The position numbers and the translations under genes were made by a program. The notes below the pieces were generated by a model. That model did no database searches. It saw only the letters and a program-made list of their open reading frames with translations, and was not told the origin of the DNA. From Pseudomonadota bacterium (GTDB lineage Bacteria; Pseudomonadota; Gammaproteobacteria; Pseudomonadales; Pseudomonadaceae), in contig JAEWGL010000266.1 of the NCBI GenBank assembly GCA_023388335.1, forward strand, positions 1 through 44,676: a stretch of 44,676 nt of DNA. The letters are read 5' to 3'. Below, piece by piece: positions 44,560 to 44,676 of this stretch (the stretch's first letter is position 1; each line of letters begins with the position of its first letter).

Positions 44560-44676
44560 GTGATTGTAAGTCCCCAAAACGCACCAAGAATTCCCGGCAA
44601 ACGGCTGCGCAAGGCCTTTTTGGCAGGCGCAACCCTGGTCGGCCTGCTGAGCACCGGCCAACTGTGGGCATTCAAT
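44560..44676 (+). CDS. opgG: Glucan biosynthesis protein OpgG (5' end only)
   Basis: The first 39 codons, running off the window. GTG 44560 is preceded by GCGAGGGT. The residues VSPQNAPRIPGKRLRKAF, then a hydrophobic core (LAGATLVGLLSTGQLWAFN), form a signal peptide like that of Pseudomonas OpgG (MdoG). The protein acts in the periplasm on osmoregulated periplasmic glucans and is usually followed by opgH. The call rests on the N-terminus and the position after dtd. Confidence 0.8.
   Translation, partial: MIVSPQNAPRIPGKRLRKAFLAGATLVGLLSTGQLWAFN

Noticed and set aside
44287..44661. 124-codon frame opposite the opgG start
   Set aside because: No ribosome site or recognisable motif, and it runs opposite the clear opgG signal peptide.

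Overview
The window reads as chromosomal DNA of a Pseudomonas of the putida group. The basis is a recognisable Pseudomonas gene order (trmL, ntrC-ntrB, glnA, thiI, typA, glgP, fbp, the hut cluster, pip-dtd, opgG), GC-rich codon use, and REP-like intergenic repeats. The species call rests on recalled gene order and family lengths, not on a search.

Region 1 (1-3705) is AT-richer than the rest. It is the 3' end of a tightly packed operon whose start lies outside the window: the C-terminal end of an unrecognised protein, a beta-hydroxyacid dehydrogenase, an M20-type metallohydrolase and a second, full-length seryl-tRNA synthetase homologue. Together they look like the tail of a specialised-metabolite or self-resistance locus. 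Region 2 (about 3971-9890) is a nested graveyard of mobile elements. An IS66-family element with tnpB, frameshifted tnpC and matching terminal repeats is interrupted by a 2.6-kb element carrying a large serine recombinase. That insertion is exact: removing 5765-8359 restores the tnpC frame. The right IS66 end abuts a truncated, frameshifted IS1182-family transposase gene.

Region 3 (about 9900-28500) is core genome: tRNA methyltransferase trmL, an anchored protein of unknown function, the nitrogen two-component pair ntrB/ntrC, a putative exported chorismate mutase, glnA with a sigma-54 promoter and an upstream NtrC site, thiI, typA, a YkgJ-like cysteine-cluster protein, glycogen phosphorylase, fructose-1,6-bisphosphatase, a DUF924 protein, a chemoreceptor and a small-lipoprotein/lipocalin pair. 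Intergenic spaces hold strong hairpins and four copies of a dispersed repeat of about 33 bp.

Region 4 (28518-36865) is the histidine utilisation cluster: hutF facing away from hutC-hutD, then hutU, hutH, hutI and hutG. The enzymes convert histidine through urocanate, imidazolonepropionate and formiminoglutamate (deiminated by HutF) to formylglutamate and then glutamate (HutG). HutC is the repressor, and two TGTA/TACA palindromes fit its operators. This links to the ammonium-assimilation genes (glnA, ntrBC) nearby.

Region 5 (36944-42571) is a very large gene on the minus strand for a dermonecrotic-toxin-like, leucine-rich-repeat, NEL-type E3 ubiquitin ligase protein, interrupted by one in-frame TAG codon that separates the toxin-like part from the catalytic ligase part. 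Region 6 (42893-44676) holds proline iminopeptidase, D-aminoacyl-tRNA deacylase and the first 39 codons of opgG. No tRNA, rRNA or CRISPR array was seen.
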